The notes: generated by a model not told the origin, from the sequence alone. 16,646 bases of DNA from an uncultured Collinsella sp. (GCA_902494295.1 CABUSL010000034.1:1-16646); one strand, 5' to 3'; positions 1 through 8,615 are shown, numbered from the stretch's first letter. Translations and numbers: made by a program.

Positions 1-43
1 ACCCCCGCCGTCGCTTCTATCGCATCGTTGAAAGGATGCAACC

Positions 44-808
44 ATGCTGCTACCCGATTCCAAGACCGAGCTCGTCCGCCGTGGCAACAAGGTCGTTTAC
101 GACCTGGGCGACAAGATTGTCAAGGTCTTTAACGAGACCAAGCCTGTCTCCGACGTGTTCAACGAGGCTTTGAATCTTGCCCGCATCAATGAGTGCGGCA
201 TCCGCAGCCCCAAGGCGCTCGAGGTTTCCCAGCTCGAGAACGCCAACGGCTGGGCGCTCGTGACCGAGAAGGTTCCGGGCACCACCCTTGCCGAGAAGAT
301 GACTGCCGAGCCCCAGCGCTTTGGTGAGTACCTCGAGATGTTCGTCGACCTCCAGATCGAGATCCACGGCTACACCTCCCCGCTGCTCAACCGTCAGCGC
401 GACAAGTACGCCCGCATGATCGACAGCCTTGATCAGCTCAATGCCACCACGCGCTACAACCTTCAGGAGCGTCTGGACGGCATGACCAAGGAGTTCAAGG
501 TCTGCCACGGCGACTTCAACCCCTCCAACGTCATCGTCGGCGACGACGGCCAGCTCTATGTGTGCGACTGGGCACACGCCACCCAGGGCTCCCCTGCTGC
601 CGACGTTGCCACCACCTACCTGCTCTTTGCCCTCAACAGCAAGGACCAGGCCGAGGCCTACCTGGAGCTCTACTGCGACCGTGCCGACATGCCCATGCAG
701 GTCGTGCGTCAGTGGACGAGCATCGTCGCCGCTTCCGAGCTCGCTCGTAAGCGCAACGTGAACGATGAGTTCCTTAAGAACTGGATCGACGTCGTCGATT
801 ATCAGTAA
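44..808 (+). CDS. APH/choline kinase-fold phosphotransferase
   Basis: This is a 254-residue soluble protein with the aminoglycoside phosphotransferase/choline kinase-type fold (Pfam APH family). The catalytic loop HGDFNPSN lies at residues 155-162, with D157 as the likely base and N162 as a metal ligand. The metal-binding aspartate is D175 in CDWAHA. An N-lobe lysine (K27 in IVKVF) and E41 fit the ATP-binding pair, and TEKVPG (74-79) looks like the hinge. The start is set by AAAGGA seven bases before the ATG. It probably transfers phosphate from ATP to a small hydroxylated molecule, but the substrate cannot be read from the sequence. Relatives include sugar, choline, amino-acid and drug kinases, and nothing here specifically points to antibiotic resistance. 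It is the only plus-strand gene and converges on proS. Confidence 0.8.
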   Translation: MLLPDSKTELVRRGNKVVYDLGDKIVKVFNETKPVSDVFNEALNLARINECGIRSPKALEVSQLENANGWALVTEKVPGTTLAEKMTAEPQRFGEYLEMFVDLQIEIHGYTSPLLNRQRDKYARMIDSLDQLNATTRYNLQERLDGMTKEFKVCHGDFNPSNVIVGDDGQLYVCDWAHATQGSPAADVATTYLLFALNSKDQAEAYLELYCDRADMPMQVVRQWTSIVAASELARKRNVNDEFLKNWIDVVDYQ

Positions 809-843
809 TATCTGAGCGATTTATTTCGCATCGGAGGCACAAG

Positions 844-883
844 AAAACCCCGCAGCTCATATGGGCTGTGGGGTTTTCCTTTT
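844..883 (+). terminator. Rho-independent terminator after the phosphotransferase gene
   Basis: A 13-bp stem with one G-U pair joins AAAACCCCGCAGC (844-856) to GCTGTGGGGTTTT (865-877). The loop has eight bases, and the stem is followed by CCTTTT. Because the stem begins with AAAA, its reverse also ends in TTTT, so it can probably stop transcription arriving from proS as well. Confidence 0.88.
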
Positions 884-907
884 AGCGATTGAGCACGCAG
901 GCAAGGT

Positions 908-954
908 AAAATGACGGCCCCGCATCTCCCCTATCTGGAGAAATGCGGGGCCGT
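908..954 (-). terminator. Rho-independent terminator of the pyrH-proS operon
   Basis: A perfect 12-bp GC-rich stem pairs ACGGCCCCGCAT (914-925) with ATGCGGGGCCGT (943-954). It is extended inward by CTCC/GGAG across a two-base bulge. On the minus strand it is followed by CATTTTACC, and it lies about 30 bases past the proS stop. With the hairpin at 844-877 it forms a back-to-back pair between convergent genes. Confidence 0.85.
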
Positions 955-986
955 CCCGTATATCGAACTACAAGCGAAATCGTCGA

Positions 987-2708
987 TTAACGGCGAGCCG
1001 CCTTAACAAGCTCGGCAACCTTGGCGACGACCTCGTCGATCGCCACGTCCTCGCGCTCGCCCGTGGAACGGTCCTTGAGCTCAACGGTGCCATTCTTAAG
1101 GCCGCGCTTGCCCAAAACCACCTGATACGGGAAGCCCATGAGGTCGTTATCGGCAAACTTAAAGCCCGGACGCTCATCGCGATCGTCGACGACGACCTCG
1201 ATACCCTCGGCACACAGGCCATCAACGATCTGCTCGCAGACGGTAGCGCACTCTTCCTTCTTGGGATCGAGCGGAATCACCGCGACCTCGTACGGGGCAA
1301 CGGAGACCGGCCAGACGATGCCGTGCTCGTCGTTGTGCTGCTCCACGACGGCAGCAAGCGAGCGGGACACACCAACGCCGTAGCAACCCATGATAAGCGG
1401 CTTCTCCTTGCCGTCCTCATCCATAAAGGTGGCACCCATGGCCTCGGAATACTTGGTGCCGAGCTGGAAGACCTGGGAGACCTCGATACCGCGAGCAGCG
1501 GAGAGGGGCTTGCCGCAGTGTGGGCAAGGATCGCCGGCCACGACGGTGACCAGGTCGGCCCACTCGTCGACGGTAAAGTCACGCTCGGGGCAGGCACCGG
1601 TAAAGTGATAGTCGACCTCGTTGGCGCCGCAGGCCCACTGCTTGGACTCACGCAGGCTCTCGTCGCACACCAGGCGGATGCCCTCGGGCAAGTTAACCGG
1701 TCCGATAAAGCCCTTGTGCAGACCGTAGGTCTGGAGCTCCTCATCAATCATCATGCGATAGCCCTTGCCAAAGACATGCTCGGCCTTGCAATCGTTGAGC
1801 TCGTGGTCGCCCGGGACAATGGCCACGACCGGCTTGCCCTCGGCGTCGATGAGCGCCAGCGACTTTCGCGTGCCGTTCTCGGGGAACCCAAAGAACTTAC
1901 CAACAGCCTCGATGGTGCCCATGCCCGGAGTCTCGACCTTGGTAAGCGTACCGTCGCCAGGACCCTCGGTCACGATGACCTTGGTGCTTGCAGCCTCATC
2001 GTCGGCGGCGAAGCCGCAATCATCGCAGTAGACGAGCGAAGCCTCGCCGGCGTCGGCCAAAGCCATGTACTCGACGGAGGTATCGCCACCGATCTCGCCG
2101 GAGTCGGCGACAACGGGCAGGGCCTTGATGTAGCAGCGCTCACAGATGTTGGCGTAGGCCTGCTTCATCTTGTCGTACTCCTCCTGCAGACTCTCCTGCG
2201 TGGCAGAGAAGCTGTAGGCGTCCTTCATGATGAACTCACGGCCGCGCATCAGGCCAAAGCGGGGACGGAACTCGTCGCGGAACTTATCCTGGATGTGGTA
2301 CAGGTTGACGGGCAGCTGTTTGTAGGAGCGCAGCTCGTTGCGCACCAGGGCCGTGACGGTCTCCTCGTGCGTGGGGCCCAGGACGAACTCGCGACCATGA
2401 CGGTCGTCAAAGCGCACAAGCTCCTTGCCATAGGCATCGATACGGCCGGACTCACGCCACAGCTCGGCATCGACCATGATAGGCATCATAAGCTCCTGGG
2501 CGCCGGCAGCATCCATCTCGTCGCGCACGATGTTCTCGATCTTGCGGATCGAGCGCCATGCGAGCGGCAGATAAGAATACAGACCGGCGGCCTCCTTGCG
2601 GATCATGCCGGCACGGAGCAGCAGGCGGTGGCTGGCGAGCTCAGCGTCCGCCGGATCCTCTTTAAGCGTCGGCGCATAGAGCTTAGACATATACATTGCT
2701 CGAGTCAT
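987..2708 (-). CDS. proS: Prolyl-tRNA synthetase (bacterial type, with editing domain)
   Basis: This cytoplasmic class II aminoacyl-tRNA synthetase charges tRNA-Pro. Its 573 residues match the long bacterial form, in which an editing domain that clears Ala-tRNA-Pro sits between motifs 2 and 3. Visible features are LRAGMIRKEAAGLYSYLP near residue 31, GPTHEE at 111-116, the motif 2 region starting FRDEFRPRFG at 143, and motif 3 GCYGVGVSR at 441-449. Two CxxC pairs flank the inserted domain (CDDC at 228-231 and CPHC at 395-398). The C-terminal anticodon-binding domain follows. The ATG directly follows the ispG stop (TAAATG), with GAGGAG six bases upstream inside ispG. In-frame ATGs at residues 5 and 7 lack such a site. 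It is the last gene of the operon. Confidence 0.96.
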   Translation of the reverse strand: MTRAMYMSKLYAPTLKEDPADAELASHRLLLRAGMIRKEAAGLYSYLPLAWRSIRKIENIVRDEMDAAGAQELMMPIMVDAELWRESGRIDAYGKELVRFDDRHGREFVLGPTHEETVTALVRNELRSYKQLPVNLYHIQDKFRDEFRPRFGLMRGREFIMKDAYSFSATQESLQEEYDKMKQAYANICERCYIKALPVVADSGEIGGDTSVEYMALADAGEASLVYCDDCGFAADDEAASTKVIVTEGPGDGTLTKVETPGMGTIEAVGKFFGFPENGTRKSLALIDAEGKPVVAIVPGDHELNDCKAEHVFGKGYRMMIDEELQTYGLHKGFIGPVNLPEGIRLVCDESLRESKQWACGANEVDYHFTGACPERDFTVDEWADLVTVVAGDPCPHCGKPLSAARGIEVSQVFQLGTKYSEAMGATFMDEDGKEKPLIMGCYGVGVSRSLAAVVEQHNDEHGIVWPVSVAPYEVAVIPLDPKKEECATVCEQIVDGLCAEGIEVVVDDRDERPGFKFADNDLMGFPYQVVLGKRGLKNGTVELKDRSTGEREDVAIDEVVAKVAELVKAARR

Positions 2709-3791
2709 TTATTTCTCCTCAATAAGTTTGTCGACCTCTGCCATAAGCGCGTCGACAATTTGGTCCTCAGCTACTTTACCAATGATCTGGCCATGCGAAA
2801 AGAGCAAGGCCTGACCACGTCCGCAAGCAACGCCCAGATCGGCATCAGAAGCCTCGCCGGGGCCATTAACGGCACATCCCATCACAGCGATCGAAAGCGA
2901 CGCGGAGTAGTTCTTAAGCCGCTCGGTAACCTCCTCGGCAATGGGAATAAGGTTAACCTGGCAGCGGGCGCACGTGGGGCACGAGACAATCTCGGGGCCA
3001 CGGCGACGCAGGCCCAACGACTGCAGAATACCCCAGACAACCGGCGGCTCCTCAACCGGATCAGCTGTGAGCGACACACGCATGGTGTCGCCAATGCCTT
3101 CGGAAAGCAAGATACCCAAGCCTACAGAGCTCTTGATGGTGCCCTGGAGCTTGGTACCGGCCTCCGTAACGCCCAGATGAAGCGGAACGTGTGGAATCTC
3201 ACGCGACAGGGCTCGATAGGTATCGAGCGTCGTCTGTACGCTATGGGCCTTGGCGGAAAGCACAATGTTGGTAAACCCACGATCCTCAAAGTGCCGCACA
3301 AAGCGCTCGCTAGACATCACGAGCTTTTCGGGCTGCGTGAGGTCATCGCGCTCGGCGATATCCTGCTCAAGCGAGCCCGCGTTCACGCCAATGCGAATCG
3401 CGCACCCAGCGGCACCCGCAGCATCAATCACCGCGTCAACCTTGGCCCAATCGCCGATATTGCCGGGATTGATGCGAAGCTTGGCGGCACCAGCCTCGAC
3501 GGCGCCGATGGCGAGTTTATGGTTAAAGTGAATATCGGCAACGATCGGCACCGGAGACTCGGCACAGATGGTGCGAAAACCCTCAAGCGCGGCCTCGGTG
3601 GGCACGCTCACGCGCACGATATCGCAGCCAGCCTGCGCCAACGCGCACACTTGCGCAAGCGTTGCCTGGGCATCAGCGGTATCGGTGCAGGTCATGGACT
3701 GAACCACGACCGGAGCGCCGCCACCGATCTGCACGCCGCCCACATGCACGGGGCACGTCAACTCGCGAGGCAAAGGATGGGATAAAGACAA
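2709..3791 (-). CDS. ispG: 4-hydroxy-3-methylbut-2-enyl diphosphate synthase (MEP pathway)
   Basis: IspG (GcpE) converts methylerythritol cyclodiphosphate to HMBPP using a [4Fe-4S] cluster. It is the penultimate step of the MEP isoprenoid pathway. With the TTG start chosen here the protein has 360 residues. The cluster cysteines are C271 and C274 in SCPTC and C306 in GCAVNGPGE. E. coli uses 270, 273 and 305. The N-terminal barrel begins VHVGGVQIGGGAPVVVQSMT. The open frame extends upstream to an ATG at 3878, but that would overlap rseP by 74 bases and add a Cys-rich stretch that is not family-like. TTG at 3791 has AGGGGAG eight bases upstream, just after the rseP stop. The product acts with Dxr from the same operon to supply UppS. 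Confidence 0.93.
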   Translation of the reverse strand: MSLSHPLPRELTCPVHVGGVQIGGGAPVVVQSMTCTDTADAQATLAQVCALAQAGCDIVRVSVPTEAALEGFRTICAESPVPIVADIHFNHKLAIGAVEAGAAKLRINPGNIGDWAKVDAVIDAAGAAGCAIRIGVNAGSLEQDIAERDDLTQPEKLVMSSERFVRHFEDRGFTNIVLSAKAHSVQTTLDTYRALSREIPHVPLHLGVTEAGTKLQGTIKSSVGLGILLSEGIGDTMRVSLTADPVEEPPVVWGILQSLGLRRRGPEIVSCPTCARCQVNLIPIAEEVTERLKNYSASLSIAVMGCAVNGPGEASDADLGVACGRGQALLFSHGQIIGKVAEDQIVDALMAEVDKLIEEK

Positions 3792-3799
3792 TCCAAACA

Positions 3800-3806
3800 C
3801 TCCCCT
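3800..3806 (-). promoter_or_regulatory. Ribosome binding site that decides the ispG start
   Basis: AGGGGAG on the minus strand overlaps the last two bases of the rseP TAG stop and lies eight bases before TTG at 3791. An in-frame GTG at 3800 would have no spacing. This favours TTG and suggests translational coupling of ispG to rseP. Confidence 0.6.
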
Positions 3807-5166
3807 ACAGAATAAATCGAAGGATGTCGGAACGAAGCATATAGACAAACAGCAGCACAAAGAGCGCGATGCCCACATAGCTCACAATCGTCTGGACCTT
3901 GAGCGGAAGCTCGCGGCCAGCAATCTTTTGAATGATCTCGATGACCAGCTTGCCGCCATCGAGTGGTGGGATGGGCAGCAGGTTCATAAAGCCAAGCGAG
4001 AACGAAATGAGGGCGGCAAACGAAAGGAACGTGGCAGGGCCGGCAGCAGCAGCCTGTGAGGACATAACGCTAATGCCCACGATCGAAGAAGACTGATCGA
4101 GAATCTCCATCGTATGCTGCGGCTGGAGCAGGCGCATCACGCCCTCCGCTGTCTGCACGACATAGGAGAACGAAAGTCGAGCCGACGTGATGGGGTCTAA
4201 ACGGACCACCTGCGTAGAGGCATACACACCTAGGCGCTCGTCCTCTTTGAGCGCAACCGCGGTCGAATGCTGCTTGCCGTCACGCTCGTACTCGATGGCG
4301 ATATCGTCCTTACCGGCAGCCTTACCGATGGCATCGTAAACGTCCATCCAGGTAGAGCACGATACTCCGTCAACCGAAAGGATCGCGTCGCCGCCCTCGA
4401 TACCCGCCTTGGCGGCAATAGACCCCTCGTCAACCTGACCGATCACGTTGGTATCCATCGGCACGGTGACACCCGCAATAGAGTAGATGCTCATAAGCAG
4501 CAAAAAGCCCGTCAAGATATTGACAATAATGCCCGCGAGCAGCATAAAGGCGCGCTTGAGAAAACCCTGGCCAAGATAAGTGTGCGAACGCTCTTGCGCC
4601 AAGAAATCAGCCTCGCCGCACGGCAGCTCCCACACATCGCCCTCGGCAGTCGCATGCTCTCGATCGAACCGGCGGCCGTCAAAGGTGGTGTAGCCCGCCG
4701 CGTCTCGCGGCAGCGTCTGATACTTGGTGGGATAGTAGCTCGGCGAGGGCTTCTCCCCTTCCTCATACCAAGGCGCGATGGAGCCCCAACCCAAGAGCAA
4801 GGCACATGCCTCGAGCACATCCCCCTCGGACAGCTCAAGTTCGGCGGCAAGGTCGGCAACGGTCACGCGACCATGACGATAGATAGCCGCGAGCACGCGA
4901 TCGGCGCACGAGACGTCGGTCGGATCCATACCGCAGATGGCAGCGTAGCCACCCAGCAGCAGCGGGGTCACGCCAAACTTAGTTCCAATGCGACGCGACG
5001 TGTAATGGATGTCAAAGCGGCACGGCAGGCCCAAAAAGAACTCGGTCACACGGACGCCGCAGGCACGCGCCGCCAAAAAGTGGCCACCCTCGTGCAAAAA
5101 CACGAGGACGGAAAGCATCAGCAGGCCCCAAAAGACCGATGAGAGAACGCTCAGAACAGTATCCAT
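3805..5166 (-). CDS. rseP: RseP/RasP-type site-2 intramembrane metalloprotease with a large insertion
   Basis: This is a membrane zinc protease of the M50 (site-2) family, which cuts anti-sigma factors and signal-peptide remnants in the membrane. In the 453-residue form, TM1 carries the zinc motif HEGGH (25-29) and the third zinc ligand is in PPLDGG (LDG at 402-404). A second TM lies near 205-230, a PDZ domain near 236-310, and the last TM near 425-445. Unusually, about 115 residues lie between GGYAAICGMDPTD (ending near 84) and the GFLKRAFMLLAG start of the next TM. The insert begins with a helix-turn-helix-like segment and continues as a Pro/Tyr-rich linker. The start is uncertain: ATG 5166 has AAGGA 15 bases upstream, while an in-frame TTG at 5181 abuts AAGGA directly. 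Confidence 0.92.
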   Translation of the reverse strand: MDTVLSVLSSVFWGLLMLSVLVFLHEGGHFLAARACGVRVTEFFLGLPCRFDIHYTSRRIGTKFGVTPLLLGGYAAICGMDPTDVSCADRVLAAIYRHGRVTVADLAAELELSEGDVLEACALLLGWGSIAPWYEEGEKPSPSYYPTKYQTLPRDAAGYTTFDGRRFDREHATAEGDVWELPCGEADFLAQERSHTYLGQGFLKRAFMLLAGIIVNILTGFLLLMSIYSIAGVTVPMDTNVIGQVDEGSIAAKAGIEGGDAILSVDGVSCSTWMDVYDAIGKAAGKDDIAIEYERDGKQHSTAVALKEDERLGVYASTQVVRLDPITSARLSFSYVVQTAEGVMRLLQPQHTMEILDQSSSIVGISVMSSQAAAAGPATFLSFAALISFSLGFMNLLPIPPLDGGKLVIEIIQKIAGRELPLKVQTIVSYVGIALFVLLFVYMLRSDILRFIL

Positions 5167-5191
5167 AAAACGAAAAAGCAATCCTTATGGG

Positions 5192-6379
5192 CTAGGAACG
5201 GTTTGCGGCGAGCACCTGCGCAGCCTTTTCACGCGCCCACGCATCGATGTCGTGAAGCTGCTCAAACGAATCGACCGCCTGCATATCGTGGGCATCCATA
5301 CAGGATTCCACAATGCGATCGATATCGGTAAAGCAGCAGCCATCGTGCAGGAAGGCATCAACGGCGACCTCGTTGGCGGCATTGAGCACGCACGGCATGG
5401 TGCCACCCGTCTTGCCGGCACGCTCGGCCAGCGCCAGACAGCGGAAGGTATCCATGTCGGCAGCATCAAACGTGAGTTGCCCCAGCTCGCGGAAATCGAT
5501 ACGAGGCGCCGGGGTATCCCAACGCTCGGGATACGAGAACGCGAACTGAATGGGAATACGCATGTCGGAAGCACCGAGATGCGCCATCACAGAGCCGTCG
5601 GCAAACTCGACCATAGAGTGAATCTTGGACTGACGCTGCACGACCACGTTAATGAAATCGAGGTCGCAGTTAAACAGATGCATGGCCTCAATGCGCTCCA
5701 GGCCCTTGTTCATGAGGGTGGCGGAGTCGATGGTGATCTTGGCACCCATGTCCCACGTGGGATGTGCAAGAGCATCGGCACGCGTCACGCGATCGAGCTC
5801 GTCGCGCGTGCGGCCAAAGAACGGACCGCCCGAGCAGCTGAGCCAAATACAATGAGCCTCGCGTGGGTTCTCTCCCAGATAGCACTGGTAGATGGCGGAG
5901 TGCTCAGAGTCGACTGGAATAAGCTGGCCCGGTTGCGCCAACGGCATAAGCAAGTCGCCACCGACGACGAGGGACTCCTTGTTGGCAAGGGCAAGGCGCT
6001 TATTCGAGGTCAAGGCCGCATGGCTCGCTTCGAGCCCGGCAGCGCCCACAATGGCAACAAGCACGCAGTCGACATCGTCGCGGCGCGCGAGCTCGCAAAC
6101 CGCCTGCGCGCCAACGCCGAGCTTCGTTCCCTCGGGCAACTCCTGCAGCACGGCGTCATCGCCATGAGCGACATCGGCCACGGCAACCGCCGAAACCGAG
6201 AACTCGCGGGCAGCGGCAACGAGCTCGGAGGTACTGGAGTTAACGGACAGCGCCGTCACCTGCAGGCGATCGGCATGCTGACGGCACACATCGAGCGCTT
6301 GGGTGCCTATAGAGCCCGTACAACCCAGGATGGCAACGCGAAGGCGTCCATCGGGGCCATACGTCGTCTGGAAGGACAT
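5192..6379 (-). CDS. dxr: 1-deoxy-D-xylulose 5-phosphate reductoisomerase
   Basis: Dxr (IspC) catalyses the first committed step of the MEP pathway, turning DXP into methylerythritol 4-phosphate with NADPH and a divalent metal. It is cytoplasmic and has 395 residues, the usual family length. The nucleotide-binding loop GCTGSIG is at 19-25, and LANKESL at 131-137. Metal ligands are D157 and E159 in PVDSEHSAI, and E228 in MNKGLE. The active-site flap segment and LGASDMRIPIQFA (268-280) are also present. The ATG overlaps the cdsA stop by one base (TAATG), with GGAGG nine bases upstream inside cdsA. It shares the operon with ispG and uppS, so both ends of the precursor pathway and one of its main consumers are co-transcribed. 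Confidence 0.96.
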   Translation of the reverse strand: MSFQTTYGPDGRLRVAILGCTGSIGTQALDVCRQHADRLQVTALSVNSSTSELVAAAREFSVSAVAVADVAHGDDAVLQELPEGTKLGVGAQAVCELARRDDVDCVLVAIVGAAGLEASHAALTSNKRLALANKESLVVGGDLLMPLAQPGQLIPVDSEHSAIYQCYLGENPREAHCIWLSCSGGPFFGRTRDELDRVTRADALAHPTWDMGAKITIDSATLMNKGLERIEAMHLFNCDLDFINVVVQRQSKIHSMVEFADGSVMAHLGASDMRIPIQFAFSYPERWDTPAPRIDFRELGQLTFDAADMDTFRCLALAERAGKTGGTMPCVLNAANEVAVDAFLHDGCCFTDIDRIVESCMDAHDMQAVDSFEQLHDIDAWAREKAAQVLAANRS

Positions 6380-7278
6380 TACAGCACGCCTCCGATCATC
6401 AGCAACAGCTGCGCGGTGATGCAGCCGAAGATAAGTGAATCGCTACGATCGAGCATACCGCCGTGGCCCGGGATAAGGTTGCCGGAATCCTTGACGCCCA
6501 CACCGCGCTTGATGCGCGACTCGATAAGGTCGCCGATAACGCCCAGAATGGACACGACAACGCCGCACAGCAGCGCATAGGGCAGGCTGAGCTTGTAGAA
6601 GTGCGTCACCCACAGGATGAGCCAAATCAAAACCGAACCCAGGATGCCGCCGACAAACCCCTCCCAACTCTTTTTGGGAGAGATCTTGGGAACCATCTTG
6701 TGCTTGCCGATACGACTGCCCACGATGTAGGCAAACGAATCGGAGACCCAAAGGGACGCGCAAACGCCCACCGAAAGCAGGGCGCCGGCAAAACCGGGCA
6801 CGGCATCGCGCAGCAGCACGATAGCCGACAGCATAAAGCCAGTGTAGATGGGACCCATGAGCGTCACGGCCACATCAGAGATGCGGGTACGCGGCGACCA
6901 GACATACCAAATGCCCACAGCGAGCATCAGGGCAAAAAGCAGGGCATTCAGCAACATCGAATCGCCCAACGCCGACAGCGGAAAGAGTACGGCGGCAGCG
7001 ATACCCATGCGCTCGTTAGCCATCTTGCCATCGAGCCTCGTCATACGGAAAAACTCATAGCAGCACAGACCGCTCATGACAGAAACAAAGATGGCCGTGG
7101 GTACGATACCCAAAACCAGGCACAGGATAAAGACAACGGCATAGACGATACCGGCAGCGGCGCGGGTGATAAAGCCCGCCAGCCACGAACCGGTGCCGCT
7201 CTTAGCTGCAGGCGCGCCAGCAGTGGCAGCTTTGCGCACAGGCGTCTTGGGAGCAGATGCCTTGGGACGATCGGACAC
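6379..7278 (-). CDS. cdsA: Phosphatidate cytidylyltransferase (CDP-diacylglycerol synthase)
   Basis: CdsA is an integral membrane enzyme that makes CDP-diacylglycerol from phosphatidate and CTP, the branch point of phospholipid synthesis. The 299 residues contain about seven or eight hydrophobic segments between 38 and 298. The family signature begins GDLIESRIKRGVGVKDSGN at 249 and runs on to LDRSDS (276-281). KKSWEGFVGG (202-211) is also typical. The first 30 residues are an Ala/Pro/Lys-rich, probably disordered cytoplasmic tail. The start is GTG, with GAGGAGG seven bases upstream inside the end of uppS. Two bases separate the uppS stop from the GTG. Confidence 0.95.
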   Translation of the reverse strand: MSDRPKASAPKTPVRKAATAGAPAAKSGTGSWLAGFITRAAAGIVYAVVFILCLVLGIVPTAIFVSVMSGLCCYEFFRMTRLDGKMANERMGIAAAVLFPLSALGDSMLLNALLFALMLAVGIWYVWSPRTRISDVAVTLMGPIYTGFMLSAIVLLRDAVPGFAGALLSVGVCASLWVSDSFAYIVGSRIGKHKMVPKISPKKSWEGFVGGILGSVLIWLILWVTHFYKLSLPYALLCGVVVSILGVIGDLIESRIKRGVGVKDSGNLIPGHGGMLDRSDSLIFGCITAQLLLMIGGVL

Positions 7279-7280
7279 GA

Positions 7281-8075
7281 TTAAGCCTCCTCGGTCTTGC
7301 TCAGTCCACCAAACCTACGGTCACGGCCCTGATAGGCCAAAATGGCGTCGACAAGGCCCCAACGATCAAAGTCAGGCCAATAGGTATCGGTGACGTAGAA
7401 CTCGGAATAAGCCACCTGCCACAGCAGATAGTTCGAAAGGCGCAGCTCACCAGAGGTGCGAATCACAAGTTCAGGATCGGGAAGACCGGCGGTATAGAGG
7501 TGGGAAGCCACCATGTCGTCATCAATTGCGCCAGGATCGATCTTACCGGCGGCAGCGTCGAGTGTGATCTGACGGACAGCGCGGGTAATCTCGGCACGCG
7601 CGCCGTAGTTGACGGCAAGCGCCAGCGTCATGCCGGTGTGATCGGCGCACTCGGCAAGACCGCGTTCAAAAACGTCGCGGGTCTTCTTGGGCAGCGCGGA
7701 AATGTCACCCAAAAAGACAACGCGCACGTTTTCGCGCTTCAGAAGCGGCAGCTCGTCGATAAACGTCTTGGCAAACAGATGCATCAAGACGTTGACCTCA
7801 TGCTGCGGACGGTTCCAGTTTTCGGTAGAAAACGCATAGGCCGAAAGCACGTCGACGCCCAGACGCACGCAGGCGGTAATAATCTCGCGAAGGGAGACGA
7901 TACCCGCCTTGTGGCCCTCAGTGCGCGCAAGACCGCGCGAAGTAGCCCAACGACCGTTGCCGTCCATGATGCACGAGATATGGTGCGGAATGTTATTGAG
8001 GTCAAGGTCGGAAAAACCGACGCCCGCAGGAGCGTCGGCAAAGTACTCGACCAGTTTATGCTCGTCGTATTGCAC
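7281..8075 (-). CDS. uppS: Undecaprenyl diphosphate synthase (cis-prenyltransferase)
   Basis: This cis-prenyltransferase adds isopentenyl diphosphate units to farnesyl diphosphate to make the C55 lipid carrier for peptidoglycan and wall polymers. It has 264 residues, normal for the family. The signature MDGNGRWA is at 37-44 with the metal-binding aspartate D38. GHKAG (54-58), YAFSTENWNRP (80-90) and RTSGELRLSNYLLWQ (206-220) follow. About 28 residues precede the conserved core, a slightly long N-terminus. The GTG start lies one base after the frr stop, with GGAG seven bases upstream inside frr. It draws on the MEP pathway encoded just downstream by dxr and ispG. Confidence 0.95.
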   Translation of the reverse strand: MQYDEHKLVEYFADAPAGVGFSDLDLNNIPHHISCIMDGNGRWATSRGLARTEGHKAGIVSLREIITACVRLGVDVLSAYAFSTENWNRPQHEVNVLMHLFAKTFIDELPLLKRENVRVVFLGDISALPKKTRDVFERGLAECADHTGMTLALAVNYGARAEITRAVRQITLDAAAGKIDPGAIDDDMVASHLYTAGLPDPELVIRTSGELRLSNYLLWQVAYSEFYVTDTYWPDFDRWGLVDAILAYQGRDRRFGGLSKTEEA

Positions 8076-8076
8076 C

Positions 8077-8613
8077 TTAGATCTCCATGACCTCGGCTTC
8101 TTTTTCCTTCAGAAGCTCCTCGACCTTGGCGACATACTCATCGGTGTGCTTCTGGACCTTGGCCTGCTCGCGACGGACATCGTCCTCGGTGAGCTCCTCA
8201 TCGCGCTCGAGCTTGTTGTTGAAGTCGCGACGGATGTTACGGATAGACACCTTGGCCTGCTCGGCGTACTCGCGGCACTCCTTGACGAGCTCGCGACGGC
8301 GCTCCTCGGTGGGAGCCGGGAACGGAAGACGAACGACGGTGCCATCGGAGTTGGGGGTAATACCCAGATCGGAAGCGCCGATGGCCTTGACGATAGCATT
8401 GATGAGTGCCTTGTCCCACGGCTCGATGAGCAGCATGTGGGCCTCGGGGGTCTTGACGGCGGCAACCTGCGTGACCGGCGTGGGAACACCGTAATAATCG
8501 ACGGTGATGTCGGACAGAATGTTGGCATTGGCGCGGCCGGTACGAACCTTGGAGAAGTTATGCTTGAGGGACTCGAGCGACTTGTCCATGTGGGCGGTGA
8601 TGTTCTCTGCCAT
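8077..8613 (-). CDS. frr: Ribosome recycling factor
   Basis: RRF acts with EF-G to split the post-termination ribosome so that subunits can be reused. The 178-residue protein is close to the usual 185. It shows the expected layout: an N-terminal helix with SKVRTGRANANIL (21-33), the beta-rich domain with DYYGVPTPVTQVA, and the long charged helices that close the three-helix bundle. The ATG lies two bases after the pyrH stop, with AGGAGG seven bases upstream inside the pyrH end, so translation is likely coupled. The pyrH-frr pair is conserved widely in bacteria. Confidence 0.96.
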   Translation of the reverse strand: MAENITAHMDKSLESLKHNFSKVRTGRANANILSDITVDYYGVPTPVTQVAAVKTPEAHMLLIEPWDKALINAIVKAIGASDLGITPNSDGTVVRLPFPAPTEERRRELVKECREYAEQAKVSIRNIRRDFNNKLERDEELTEDDVRREQAKVQKHTDEYVAKVEELLKEKEAEVMEI

Positions 8614-8615
8614 GC

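Noticed and set aside
1323..3785. An 820-codon plus-strand open frame opposite proS and ispG
   Set aside because: Its codons are exactly in register with the sense codons, so it stays open simply because TTA, CTA and TCA codons are rare in these GC-rich genes. The protein is low in family character, and both sense genes are clearly real.
3792..3878. Upstream extension of ispG to ATG 3878
   Set aside because: It overlaps the end of rseP, encodes an atypical Cys-rich stretch and has no ribosome binding site. TTG at 3791 is better supported.
5009..6580. A 523-codon plus-strand open frame opposite dxr
   Set aside because: It is in register with dxr codons and is explained by avoidance of the same three codons. 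No Shine-Dalgarno site or family motif is present.
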